From Verrucomicrobiaceae bacterium (GTDB lineage Bacteria > Verrucomicrobiota > Verrucomicrobiia > Verrucomicrobiales > Verrucomicrobiaceae): a DNA stretch of 64,000 nucleotides. A program made the position numbers and the translations under genes. Below are positions 34,072 through 43,200 of this stretch, one piece after another. Position 1 is the first letter of the stretch; every line of letters begins with the position of its first letter. The stretch covers positions 62,001-126,000 of the forward strand of contig JADJPM010000001.1 in the NCBI GenBank assembly GCA_016713245.1, in the 5' to 3' direction. A model generated the notes under the pieces. The model was given only the letters and a program-made list of their open reading frames with translations. It made no database searches and had not been told where the DNA came from.

Positions 34072-35547
34072 TCATCCGACATACCGCTCCCGCAGATGCG
34101 CCACATGCCATTTGGCATCCGTCGCCTTGCCGGTGGCGTGCTGCATGATCTCCGTGGGCGTCAGCGCACCACCCCAGGCATGCACGTTATCACGCAGCCA
34201 CTTCAGCAGCGGCGCGTAATCACACTGGTCGAGGCTGGCGGCGATCTTCTTGTTCTTCTTCGCCGTCGCGAAAAGCTGGGCGGCATTGAGATTCCCGAGC
34301 GTGTAGGTGGCGAAGTAGCCGAGCCCCCCCATGCTCCAGTGAATGTCCTGCAAGCAGCCGCGACGGTCATCCGGCGGCGTGAGGCCGAAAAGATCACGAA
34401 ACTCCTCGTTCCACACTTTGGGCACGTCTTTGACCGCGAGATCGCCCTTCACCAGACGACGCTCAATGCCAAAGCGCAGCAGGATGTGCAGATCATAAGT
34501 CGCCTCGTCCGCCTCCACGCGGATGAAGCTGAACTCGCTGCGCAGCATCTCCTTCATGAAGGCATCCAGCTTCACCTTCTTCAGATGCGGGAAGAGCTCC
34601 TTCGCACGTGGCAGCCACTTCGCCCAGAAGGTGCGGCTGCGGCCCACATGATTCTCCCACAGGCGGCTCTGCGATTCGTGAATGCCCAGCGAGGCCGCGC
34701 TGCCACTCGGCAGGCCGTAATCGAGTCCCGGCAGGCCCTGCTCATACAAACCATGTCCCGCCTCGTGCATCACCCCGAAGAGCGACGAGAGAAAATCGCT
34801 CTCATCATACCGCGTTGTGAGCCGCACATCCCCTGCGCCCAGCGTGGTGCAAAACGGATGCGCTGTCGTGTCGATGCGACCGGCCTCAAAATCAAAACCA
34901 AGGCTCTCCGCGATCTCGCGGTTCAAAATCTGCTGCTTCTCAATCGGGTAGCGTCCCTTCAAAACACCTGGTTTGACCTTCTTCGACTTCGCCACGGCTC
35001 CGCGAGCGATCTCTGCCAGTTGAGGCCGCAGCTTCGCAAACAACGCCGCCACCTCGCGGGTCTTCGCACCGCGTTCGTAGAGGTCCAGCAGGGCATCATA
35101 GGGCTCATCGGCATAGCCAAACAGATCCGCCTTCCGCCTCGCGATGCTCAGCAGGTGGTCCAAATGCGGCGCAAACATCGAAAAGTCCGATTTCGCCCTC
35201 GCCTCGACCCACGCGGCTTTCGCATGCGTGGCCGTCTCGCTCTCCTCCTGCACCAGTTTGGCGGGCAGCTTTGTGGCACGATCAATGTCACGATGCAGGC
35301 CGCGCACATTCGCCGCTTGGGTGGGCGTCTCCGGCATCTCCGTCTCGGCTTGATCAAGCAGCTTGCGGGTCTTCGCGGAGGTCAGAAGCGCATGCGCCTT
35401 GCCGGTGAGGTAGGACATCTGGCGGGCCCGGAAATCGAGCGCCTTCGACGGCATGTAAGTTTCCTGGTCCCAGCTCAGCACCGCCTCTGTCGAGGTCAGC
35501 AGCGAGATTTCCGAGACGATTTCACAAAGCGATTGGTAGGCGGACAT
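34072..35547 (-). CDS. Carboxypeptidase Taq (M32 family)
   Basis: A 491-residue M32 metallocarboxypeptidase. The zinc motif is HEAGHGLYEQ (H261-H265) and the third ligand/HES motif is IHESQSRLWEN (290-300); the family DxxRxT-like segment appears as DVRLTTRYDE. It removes C-terminal residues from peptides in the cytoplasm, using a metal ion, with broad specificity. The ATG at 35547 (MSAYQSL) gives the normal family N-terminus; seven more residues upstream are possible. No signal peptide. Confidence 0.9.
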   Translation of the reverse strand: MSAYQSLCEIVSEISLLTSTEAVLSWDQETYMPSKALDFRARQMSYLTGKAHALLTSAKTRKLLDQAETEMPETPTQAANVRGLHRDIDRATKLPAKLVQEESETATHAKAAWVEARAKSDFSMFAPHLDHLLSIARRKADLFGYADEPYDALLDLYERGAKTREVAALFAKLRPQLAEIARGAVAKSKKVKPGVLKGRYPIEKQQILNREIAESLGFDFEAGRIDTTAHPFCTTLGAGDVRLTTRYDESDFLSSLFGVMHEAGHGLYEQGLPGLDYGLPSGSAASLGIHESQSRLWENHVGRSRTFWAKWLPRAKELFPHLKKVKLDAFMKEMLRSEFSFIRVEADEATYDLHILLRFGIERRLVKGDLAVKDVPKVWNEEFRDLFGLTPPDDRRGCLQDIHWSMGGLGYFATYTLGNLNAAQLFATAKKNKKIAASLDQCDYAPLLKWLRDNVHAWGGALTPTEIMQHATGKATDAKWHVAHLRERYVG

Positions 35548-35592
35548 GGTGCCATGCTCTGGCAGCACCGTAGAGAACGATCAAGAGTAGAT

Positions 35593-35898
35593 TCAGCCAT
35601 TTCGCTCCTCCAGCTCCTCTCGAATCCATGTGGGCTCCATTCTCAAATCCAGAATCGCGAAAACCTGGACGCACTCGGCTTGTTCGCGGTAGTAGATGCC
35701 GAAGGGGAAGCGTTCGGAAAGCACCCGATGAAAGCCAAACTGCATCCGGTGAAAGCCATGGAGACGCGAGAGTTGGTCTAAATCCGAGAGGATGCAGTCC
35801 GCAAAGTAGTCACCCACACCAAGTTCGATGCGATCATAAAAGGCACGGCCAGCCTCGATGTCTTCTGCGGCTTGCGGCAGAACCACGACGGACTTCAT
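35593..35898 (-). CDS. RelE/ParE-type toxin
   Basis: A 101-residue protein of the RelE/ParE superfamily: AAEDIEAGRAFYDRIELGVG, then the central sheet with HRVLSERFPFGIYYREQAEC and the C-terminal ILDLRMEP strand. Members either cleave mRNA on the ribosome or inhibit gyrase; the conserved residues do not let me choose. It overlaps its antitoxin gene by four bases (ATGA), antitoxin first. The fold appears complete, so the toxin may be active. Confidence 0.83.
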   Translation of the reverse strand: MKSVVVLPQAAEDIEAGRAFYDRIELGVGDYFADCILSDLDQLSRLHGFHRMQFGFHRVLSERFPFGIYYREQAECVQVFAILDLRMEPTWIREELEERNG

Positions 35899-36107
35899 GC
35901 GCGTCCCAGGCGTTGCTTGAGTTCGTCGAGCGTGAGGAAGTTCACGCCGCCAGCCTCAACCTGGGCCAGCCGTCCCGCGAGGATTTTGCCATGCCATGCT
36001 GGCGAAGAGATTTCATCACGAGTCGTCGCGAGCGAATCCCAAAGCAGTTCCATGGCTTGAACGCGTTCAGAAGTGGTCATGCGTTCGACAGTATCGGCGG
36101 TAATCAT
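35895..36107 (-). CDS. Addiction-module antitoxin (Pfam 'unstable antitoxin' type)
   Basis: A 70-residue acidic, helical protein: an N-terminal helix TADTVERMTTSERVQAMELL, then WDSLA and a C-terminal FLTLDELKQRLG segment. This is the usual layout of small antitoxins that precede RelE/ParE toxins (helix, wrapping arm, terminal helix). The start could be ATG at 36107 or 36080; the longer form keeps the first helix whole. Coupled to the toxin by a four-base overlap. Confidence 0.78.
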   Translation of the reverse strand: MITADTVERMTTSERVQAMELLWDSLATTRDEISSPAWHGKILAGRLAQVEAGGVNFLTLDELKQRLGRA

Positions 36108-36208
36108 GCCGCGAGTCTATCCATCTGCCCCACTGCGGTCAATTCCTCCTTCACCAGTCGCTTTGGCAGTAGCCACCTTCCGCGCTCGTGCTATGGCTGC
36201 CGCCCGCT

Positions 36209-37756
36209 ATGTCCGCCGCTCCCTCTCCTGCCACGCCTCCGCGTTCGAATCGTGCCATCCGCCTCTTCCTGGGCCTCGTCTGCTTCCTGGCGGGCGCGGC
36301 CATCATGGTGATCGAAATCAGTGCCTTCCGTCTGCTGGCACCTTACTTTGGCAACACGGTCTTCACCTCCACAGCACTCATCGGTGTCATCCTCGTCGCA
36401 TTCAGCATTGGAGGCTATCTCGGCGGCTGGCTGGCGGATCGAAAGATGGCTCTCGACCTCATCGGCTGGCTGCTGGCTGGCGCGGCGGTGCTCACGCTCT
36501 TCATTCCCGCTTTTCACATGGCCTTCAGCCTGCGCCTGAGCGCCCTCGGCGTCATCAGCGGGCCGGTGATGATCTCCGTCATCCTTTTCGCCGTGCCGGG
36601 CATCCTGCTCGGAGCCATCTCGCCGGCCTCCGTGCGCTTTTACAGCCTGGCGGACAAGGACAGCCACGTGGGTGCCTCTGCGGGGACGATCAGCATGCTG
36701 GGATCTCTCGGCAGTTTCGTCGGCACCTTCCTCTCCGGGTTCTTCCTGCTCTCGACCTTTGGCGTGCGGGGCATCTTCCTCGGCACCGGGATTCTGTTGC
36801 TGGCGCTGTCAGTGGCCTCCTTTGTCATGGCACGAAATGCTGGCAAACTGGTGTTGCCGATCATCCTCAGCGGCCTCGTGTCCGGCGTGGTAGGATGGTG
36901 CTCGGAGTCGATCTCAGTCAAAGGCCTCGTTTACGAGCATGAGTCGTTTTACCACCACATCCGTGTGCTGGAGGAAGGTGTGGCACCCGCCCGGCTGCGC
37001 CTGCTGATGCTCGACTCCACCCAGGAGGGCGGCATGAATGCCGACACGGGCGAAATCATCCTGCCCTACCAGGAATACTGGAAGCTCGCCCTGCTGCGCG
37101 AGAAGGAGAAAGTCGAAAGCGCTCTTTTCATCGGCGCGGGAGCCTTTGGCATGCCGGAAAATGTCTCCCGCGATTTCCCGGAAGCCTCCGTCGATGTCGT
37201 CGAGATCGACCCGCAGGTCATCGAGGTCGGCAAAAAGTTCTTCAAGCTCAGCGAGCACCCTAAAGTCACCGCCCACGCCGCGGATGCACGGCGCTTCCTC
37301 AACCTCGCCGGCGATAAAAAATGGGACCTCGTCTTTGGCGATGCCTACAACGGACGCCATGCCATTCCATCGCACCTCGCCACGCAGGAGTTCTTCCAGC
37401 AGATCGCCGATCACCTCACGCCGGACGGCGTGTACATCATGAACATCATCGCCAGCGTGAACGGCCCGCAGTCCGAGCTCACCGCCGGCATGCTCACCAC
37501 CTTGCGGAATGTCTTTCCGCACGTCCAGGTCTTCGGGGTCGGTGGCAGGCCGGATCAAACGCAGAACGTCATCCTGCTGTGCAGCCGCCAGGACCTCCGT
37601 CCGCGCTTCATGGATCGTTACTTTGCCAAAGGCTCCTGGCAGCAGCGTCTCACCAGCCGCCTCGTGCCCACCGGCCAGCTTCCAAAGCCCAGCCTCGCCT
37701 TCACCGATGATCACAACCCCGTGGATGCGATCATCGCTCGTGGCCTGCTGGAGTAG
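36209..37756 (+). CDS. Membrane-fused spermidine-synthase-like protein
   Basis: A 515-residue protein in two halves. Residues about 15-240 hold six or seven transmembrane helices (MFS-like segments such as LVCFLAGAAIMVIEISAFRL and GLVSGVVGW); residues about 245-515 form a Rossmann fold resembling spermidine synthase and related aminopropyltransferases (ALFIGAGAFGMPENVSRDFP, DVVEIDPQVIEVGKKFF, GDAYNGRHAIPSHL). Such fused proteins are common in Gram-negative bacteria and have no firmly known reaction; many lack polyamine-binding residues. The start is ATG at 36209; a GTG at 36188 is possible. Confidence 0.8.
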   Translation: MSAAPSPATPPRSNRAIRLFLGLVCFLAGAAIMVIEISAFRLLAPYFGNTVFTSTALIGVILVAFSIGGYLGGWLADRKMALDLIGWLLAGAAVLTLFIPAFHMAFSLRLSALGVISGPVMISVILFAVPGILLGAISPASVRFYSLADKDSHVGASAGTISMLGSLGSFVGTFLSGFFLLSTFGVRGIFLGTGILLLALSVASFVMARNAGKLVLPIILSGLVSGVVGWCSESISVKGLVYEHESFYHHIRVLEEGVAPARLRLLMLDSTQEGGMNADTGEIILPYQEYWKLALLREKEKVESALFIGAGAFGMPENVSRDFPEASVDVVEIDPQVIEVGKKFFKLSEHPKVTAHAADARRFLNLAGDKKWDLVFGDAYNGRHAIPSHLATQEFFQQIADHLTPDGVYIMNIIASVNGPQSELTAGMLTTLRNVFPHVQVFGVGGRPDQTQNVILLCSRQDLRPRFMDRYFAKGSWQQRLTSRLVPTGQLPKPSLAFTDDHNPVDAIIARGLLE

Positions 37757-37765
37757 TCAAGGCGC

Positions 37766-38146
37766 TCAGCCAATGTGCGCCGCGTAAGCCGCGGGCGTCA
37801 TGAGCTGCTCGAGCTCAGCCGCGTTGGATGGCTTGATCTTGAAGATGTAGCCGCCGGCATACGGAGCGGTGTTGATGAGTCCGGGCTCGTTTTGCAGCGC
37901 TTCATTCACCGCCACGATCTCGCCGCTCACGGGCGCGTAGATGTCGCTCGCCGCCTTCACGGACTCGATCACGCACACCTGCTGGCCCATCGTCACGACG
38001 GCACCGACCTTTGGCAGATCGACAAACACCACATCGGTCAGTTCCGCCTGGGCGTGATCGGTGATGCCGACAGGCGCAGGGTCCTGCGTCGGGTCGATCC
38101 ATTCATGGGAGTCACGGTAGCGGAGGTTTTCAGGGATGTTGCTCAT
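37766..38146 (-). CDS. gcvH: Glycine cleavage system H protein
   Basis: A 126-residue GcvH. The lipoyl-lysine is K64 in CVIESVKAASDIYAP, the standard attachment site; the rest of the barwin-like fold (LRYRDSHEW, PNLINTAPY-type C-terminus) is intact. It shuttles the methylamine intermediate between GcvP, GcvT and Lpd. It lies 11 bases after gcvT on the same strand, so the two are cotranscribed. gcvP is not adjacent in the window. Normal length. Confidence 0.93.
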   Translation of the reverse strand: MSNIPENLRYRDSHEWIDPTQDPAPVGITDHAQAELTDVVFVDLPKVGAVVTMGQQVCVIESVKAASDIYAPVSGEIVAVNEALQNEPGLINTAPYAGGYIFKIKPSNAAELEQLMTPAAYAAHIG

Positions 38147-38157
38147 GGTGGGTGGTG

Positions 38158-39267
38158 TCAGGCTTTGCGATAAAACGGCTTCTTCACGATTTCAGCCGGG
38201 AATTGGCGACCGCGCACTTCAATTTCAATCGGCGTGCCGAGCGTGGCGATGGCACTCGGCAGGTAAGTCATGCCGATGCCTGCGCTGAGTGAGGGGGACT
38301 GCGTGCCGCTGCACACCTCGCCCACGATTTGCCCGCCATGCAGCACCGGATAGTGCGGACGCGGCGGCGGCGCGGTCCCCGTCATGCGAAAGGCTGCCAG
38401 CTTGTCCGGCATGCCATTGGCTTTTTGTGCTGCAAGAGCCTCGCGACCGGTGAAATCGCCCTTTTCCATCGCCACGAAGAAACCGAGCCCGGCCTGCAGC
38501 GGCGAGCGTCCCTCACTGAGGTCGTTTCCATACAGCGGGTAGCCCATTTCGAGGCGCAGCGTATCGCGTGAACCGAGGCCGCAAGGGACGCCGCCTTCGG
38601 CTTTGACCGCATCGACGATGCTGCGAAACCACGTGACCGCCTTTTCGATCGGGACGAAGAACTCAAAGCCATCCTCGCCGGTGTATCCGGTGCCGCAAAG
38701 CCACATCGGACCGTTTTCCGTCATGCTGATGAGGATCGTGTTCTTCTCGGGATACGGAGCGCTGTTCTCAAACACCCGCTGAAACACCTCGCGACTGCGT
38801 GGCCCCTGCACCGCGAGACCCGCGGTGAAGTCGCTCGCATTCGCCATCATCACGTCATCCTCCTCGGTGAGCTGTTTTTCGAGATGCTCCCAGTCCGCGT
38901 CAATGCGGGAGGCATTCACGACGAGGAAAAACTCCCGCTCGCTCGTGCGGTAGGCGATCAAATCATCCACCACGCCGCCTTTGTCATTCAGCAGCAGCGT
39001 GTACTGGCCTTGGCCCGGAGAAAGCTTCGACACATCATTCGTCAGCGTGCGGTTCAAAAAAGCCGCCGCGCCTTTGCCGCTCACGAGAAGCTGGCCCATG
39101 TGAGAAATGTCGAACACGCCGGCGGCATTTCGCACCGCCTTGTGTTCCTCCACGATGCCCGTGTATTGCACCGGCATCTCCCAGCCCGCGAAAGGCACCA
39201 TGCGGCCTCCGAGTTCGAGATGCACATCGTGGAGCGGCGTTCGGCGGAGGGAGGTGGATTCAGTCAC
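38158..39267 (-). CDS. gcvT: Glycine cleavage system T protein (aminomethyltransferase)
   Basis: A 369-residue GcvT: LRRTPLHDVHLELGGRMVPFAGWEMPVQY at the N-terminus (in parts), the DISHMGQ segment, the folate-binding RVDADWEHL-like region, and FCGTGYTGEDGFEFFVP / LRLEMGYPLYGNDLSEGRSP segments. It transfers the methylene group from H protein to tetrahydrofolate. It precedes gcvH and follows an AraC-type regulator by 33 bases. That gap is too short for a glycine riboswitch. gcvP is elsewhere. Confidence 0.93.
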   Translation of the reverse strand: MTESTSLRRTPLHDVHLELGGRMVPFAGWEMPVQYTGIVEEHKAVRNAAGVFDISHMGQLLVSGKGAAAFLNRTLTNDVSKLSPGQGQYTLLLNDKGGVVDDLIAYRTSEREFFLVVNASRIDADWEHLEKQLTEEDDVMMANASDFTAGLAVQGPRSREVFQRVFENSAPYPEKNTILISMTENGPMWLCGTGYTGEDGFEFFVPIEKAVTWFRSIVDAVKAEGGVPCGLGSRDTLRLEMGYPLYGNDLSEGRSPLQAGLGFFVAMEKGDFTGREALAAQKANGMPDKLAAFRMTGTAPPPRPHYPVLHGGQIVGEVCSGTQSPSLSAGIGMTYLPSAIATLGTPIEIEVRGRQFPAEIVKKPFYRKA

Positions 39268-39300
39268 AGCCCGCGCATCGTGGGAAGCGGCTGCCTTTTG

Positions 39301-40146
39301 TCAAACCACCCCGCCACGATACTCACCCGGTGCCACACCGACCCAGCGACGGAAGACGCGGGAGAAGATCGCCGCGTTCGCATAGCCCACGCGGGCTGCC
39401 ACGACTTCCAGCTTGTCGTTTTCCTGCTCCAGGAGGCGACGCGCCAGTTCCATGCGCAGACAGGTGAGATGCTGCATCGGGCTGCGGCCGAGTTCGCGCA
39501 TGCAGAGGCGACGCAGATGCTCCGGACTGCAATGACTGCGATGCGCCAGCTCGGCGAGCGTCCAGTCGCGTCGCAAATCCTGCTCCACATCCGCCCAAAG
39601 CTTCGCCACACGGGGTTCTTTGCTCCGCCACGGCTGTGCGATGCGGCGGATCGTGCCGTGGAGCAGTTCCAGCCAGTGATGCAGCATGCGCGGCTCCTTT
39701 TCGCCCTCCCATTCGGCTCGCAGACCATTCACGATCCGCGCAATCTCCTCCGCCTGCGCCCCCGGCATCACCGGCGACGCCGCACCGACGACTGGGGTGA
39801 CAAAACTCGGCTCATCATACCTCACCCACGCGAAACACCACTTCTCGCGTCCTTTGGCCTCAAACGCATTCAGCACCCTCGGCGGCGCGAGGCACACCAT
39901 GCCCGGTTTGACGCGTTGCCAGCGTCCATCGAGCAAAATCGAGCCTTCACCACTCACGCACGCGAGCACAAAACTGCCGCCCGGACTCATCCGCACCCGC
40001 CGATACGGCGGCAGCGCCTCATCCATGCCCAGCCTCGCAATGCGGTGCGTGCTCATCTCCGCGCAATCCCGCGCCTCAATAAGCCAGCGCCGGGTTTTGG
40101 GCCCGTCGGTGGTTGTTTCGATCAAATCATGCGGCGTGGAGGCCAT
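39301..40146 (-). CDS. AraC-family transcriptional regulator
   Basis: A 281-residue regulator: an N-terminal cupin-like sensing domain (about 30-130, with GGSFVLACVSGEGSILLDGRW) and a C-terminal pair of helix-turn-helices (about 185-275, with WTLAELAHRSHCSPEHLRRL and VGYANAAIFSRVFRRWVG). It lies upstream of gcvT-gcvH on the same strand and may read through into them, but regulators of this type usually control sugar or catabolic genes, so a role in glycine cleavage is only a possibility. Confidence 0.88.
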   Translation of the reverse strand: MASTPHDLIETTTDGPKTRRWLIEARDCAEMSTHRIARLGMDEALPPYRRVRMSPGGSFVLACVSGEGSILLDGRWQRVKPGMVCLAPPRVLNAFEAKGREKWCFAWVRYDEPSFVTPVVGAASPVMPGAQAEEIARIVNGLRAEWEGEKEPRMLHHWLELLHGTIRRIAQPWRSKEPRVAKLWADVEQDLRRDWTLAELAHRSHCSPEHLRRLCMRELGRSPMQHLTCLRMELARRLLEQENDKLEVVAARVGYANAAIFSRVFRRWVGVAPGEYRGGVV

Positions 40147-40204
40147 GCGGCTGAATCTGCCGATTCATGGCTTGGGTGCCATGAAGATTTGAAATCCGGC
40201 AAAC

Positions 40205-43200
40205 TCACCTTCGGGTCATTTTGAGCCGCACAAAGCGCCTGCTGGAGCTGCCGACGGGAATGGAGGCCTTCACTTCTTGCTGCTGGCCGTCATCGGTGAG
40301 GATTTCCTCGGTCACGTCATCGGTGTGCCAGTCGTTGGCAGCCAGGGTGTCGCTCCACTCGACTTGGAAGAGCACATCGGCGAGGGCGAGTTTGTTGCGG
40401 GAGTATTGATAGTGCATGACGGGTGCGTCGGAGGCGATTTCACCTTCTCCGGAGTCCGGTGGAGGTGAACTGCTGCTGCCGGAAAGGGTCAGGGTGTCCT
40501 GCCGTGTCGCTGGCACGTGGGGATCGAGGTTCCGAGCATATTTTTCGAGGTTGGTCATGCCATCGTTGGCTGGGGTGGCGCTGTCTGCGGCTGTGCCGGT
40601 GTTTTCCGTCTGGCCGTGGTGGATTTGCTTCCACGTCGTGACTGGCAGGCCACCGGAGCCGGAGAGCAGGATGACAAAGGTGGGCGTGTCAGGATCGTTG
40701 CTGTTGAGCAGAAGATTGGCCGCGTGGATGCCGGTGGTTCGCGGTTGGAAGAGGACGCTGAGCGTGGTGCTGCCTCCTGGCACCACGGTGCCACTGGCGG
40801 GGCCGCTGATGCTGAACTGGGATGAGCCCACGAGTGAATAGCCTCTCAGGCCACTGAGTGGGCCGCCACCGTTGTTTTCAATGGTGAGCACGATGCTGCT
40901 GCTGGCGCTGCCGGTACCCACGACGCCGAAGTCATGCGAATGCCCGTAAACAATGGGCAGCCCATCTTTGAGCACGGCAACGTCCGGCGGCTCGCCGAAG
41001 ACGCTGATCTTTTCCACCAGTCCGGAGGAGCCGTTGTGATTGCCGCTGGCTGCTCTCGCACGGGCACGGACGCGGCCAGTGGAGGGCAGGGTGATGCCAG
41101 TCATCTCCCAGCCTGTGACAGTGCGGCTGATGCTGCCGGTGAGTGGCGTCCAGGTGATGCCCGCATCCGTGGAGAGGTCAAAGCTCACATCCACTGTCTG
41201 CGGCGCACTGCCACCACGCTGCCACTCGATGTGGCTGAGGCTAGGCACGGTGAGCACATCGGTGACGGCGTTGTTGCTGAGGCGTGCGGTGCCGTAGCAG
41301 TTCTCCCCGCCGAGGGTGGTGAAGGAGCCTGCGGGAATGATTCTACCATCCGCCTGGAGAGCGCAGCCATAGACCTCGCCATTCGCATCCGGGTGGAAGA
41401 GGACATCGAGCGAGCCATCCGGGAAAAAGCGTGCCATGCGGTTGCGCGTGGTGACTGTGGGGTCGCCTGCAGGTTGGGCGGAGGCGAATGAGCCACTGAC
41501 GATGATGCTATGATCCGCCTGGACGTTGATGCCTTGGATTCGATAGCCAGGATTGGGCCGGAAGGCGTTATCCAGAGTGCCATCGGGCTTCACGCGGAGC
41601 AGATTGCTGGCGGTGCCGCCTCCGGGCAGCGCCTCCGTGAAATCACCGCCCACCAGCACGCTGCCATCGGCCTCCGCCGCCACGGCATAAACGTAGGAGC
41701 TGGAGACCGGGCTGAAGTCATCCGCTGCGCCGTTGGAATCCAGCCGGGCGAGCCGGTAGCGCGTGGCGCCGCCGATGTTCGAGAAGTAGCCACCCACGAT
41801 GAGGCGGCGCTGCGCATCGAGTGCCATGGTGAGCACCTCGCCGTTCGCACTCGGATTAAAGCCGGTGTCGAGCATGCCGTTTTCATCCAGGAGGGCGATG
41901 CGATGGCGGGTCACCGCGCCGCTGCCGTTGTCCACGCTGGTAAACTGCCCGCCGATGAGGATTTTGCCATTCGGCAGCGGCAGGATGCAGCGCACCAGGC
42001 CGTTCACATTCGCCACAAAACCGGTGTCCACCGTGCCGTTCGCGTTCAGGCGTGCCAGCAGGATGCGCGGCACGCTGGCACCGCCATTCGGCGCAAAGGC
42101 GGTGAACTCACCACCGACGAGGATTTTCCCATCACGCTGCACCGAGATGACATGTACCCTGGCGTTCGCATTCGGGTGAAAGCTGGTGTCCAGCGTGCCA
42201 TCCGCATGCAGCCTGCCGATGCGCCCGCGCTGCTGCGGTGGGGCCGTGCCCACGGGTTGGAGCGTGGTGAATGCACCGCCGAGGAGGATGTCACCGTTCG
42301 GCTGCACCGCGGTGGTGATGATATGATCGTTCGCCCCGGCATTAAAACCTGCTTCAGGTTTCCCCGCTGGATAGCCCGTGCCGGTGAGCGGGATTTCAAA
42401 GGAGCCCTCATCCGCGTCATTGCTCACGATGTGCAGCGTCGCGGTGTGAGACGTCGGTGCCGGGCTGGCGTTGGGATTGGGCTTGAAGGAGACGTAGAAG
42501 CCGGTGCTGCTGCCCGGTGCCAGCGGTGGCTGGGCAAAGATCACGGAGTAGTCGCTGGCGTGAGGGCCGTCGATCGTCGCGTCCAGTTCGGCCAAATCCG
42601 ACTTCCCGGTGTTGCGCACGGTGAAGTAAACCGGTGAAGAAGCGCCATAGGACTGTGCCCCGAAATCGACGCCAGGCCCGGTTCCATCCGCCAGGGCCGC
42701 TCCCTGCGCCTCGACTTCGATTTCAGGCTCCAGGATCGGCGGTGGGCTGCGCAGCATGTAGGCGCTCTTCTTGCCGCAAACCAATTGCTGAACTTTTCTT
42801 CCTTCGGTGAGGACTGGGTCAAATTTGACTGCTCTCGCAGGCACCAGGGCTGAGGAATTCACAGGGCAAGCTCCCGCGAGCTGGAAGTTATAGTTTCTGC
42901 CCCAGGCATAGATTTCATTTTGATCGGTGACCGCGAGGCTCGCGCGGTCAATGCCGTAACCGAACGGATTGGCAGACGCCAAGGTGACGGTTTTACCGCT
43001 GAGTCCTCCGCCGAGCTGCACGGGAGATGTCTGCAGGGCAGTGTCTCCGTTGCCATTACCGATTTCCCCTGCGCCCCAAGCATGTACCTTGCCTTCCCTA
43101 TCCAGAGCCAAGCTGTGAGTTGAACCAGCGGCAGCACTGGCGATGAGCTTGCCGTTGAGGCTACCGGTAGTTCCCACGCGTAGCGGTGTCAGTTGATTGC

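Noticed and set aside
39268..39300. Glycine riboswitch upstream of gcvT
   Set aside because: Only 33 bases separate gcvT from the araC-type gene, too short for the aptamer.
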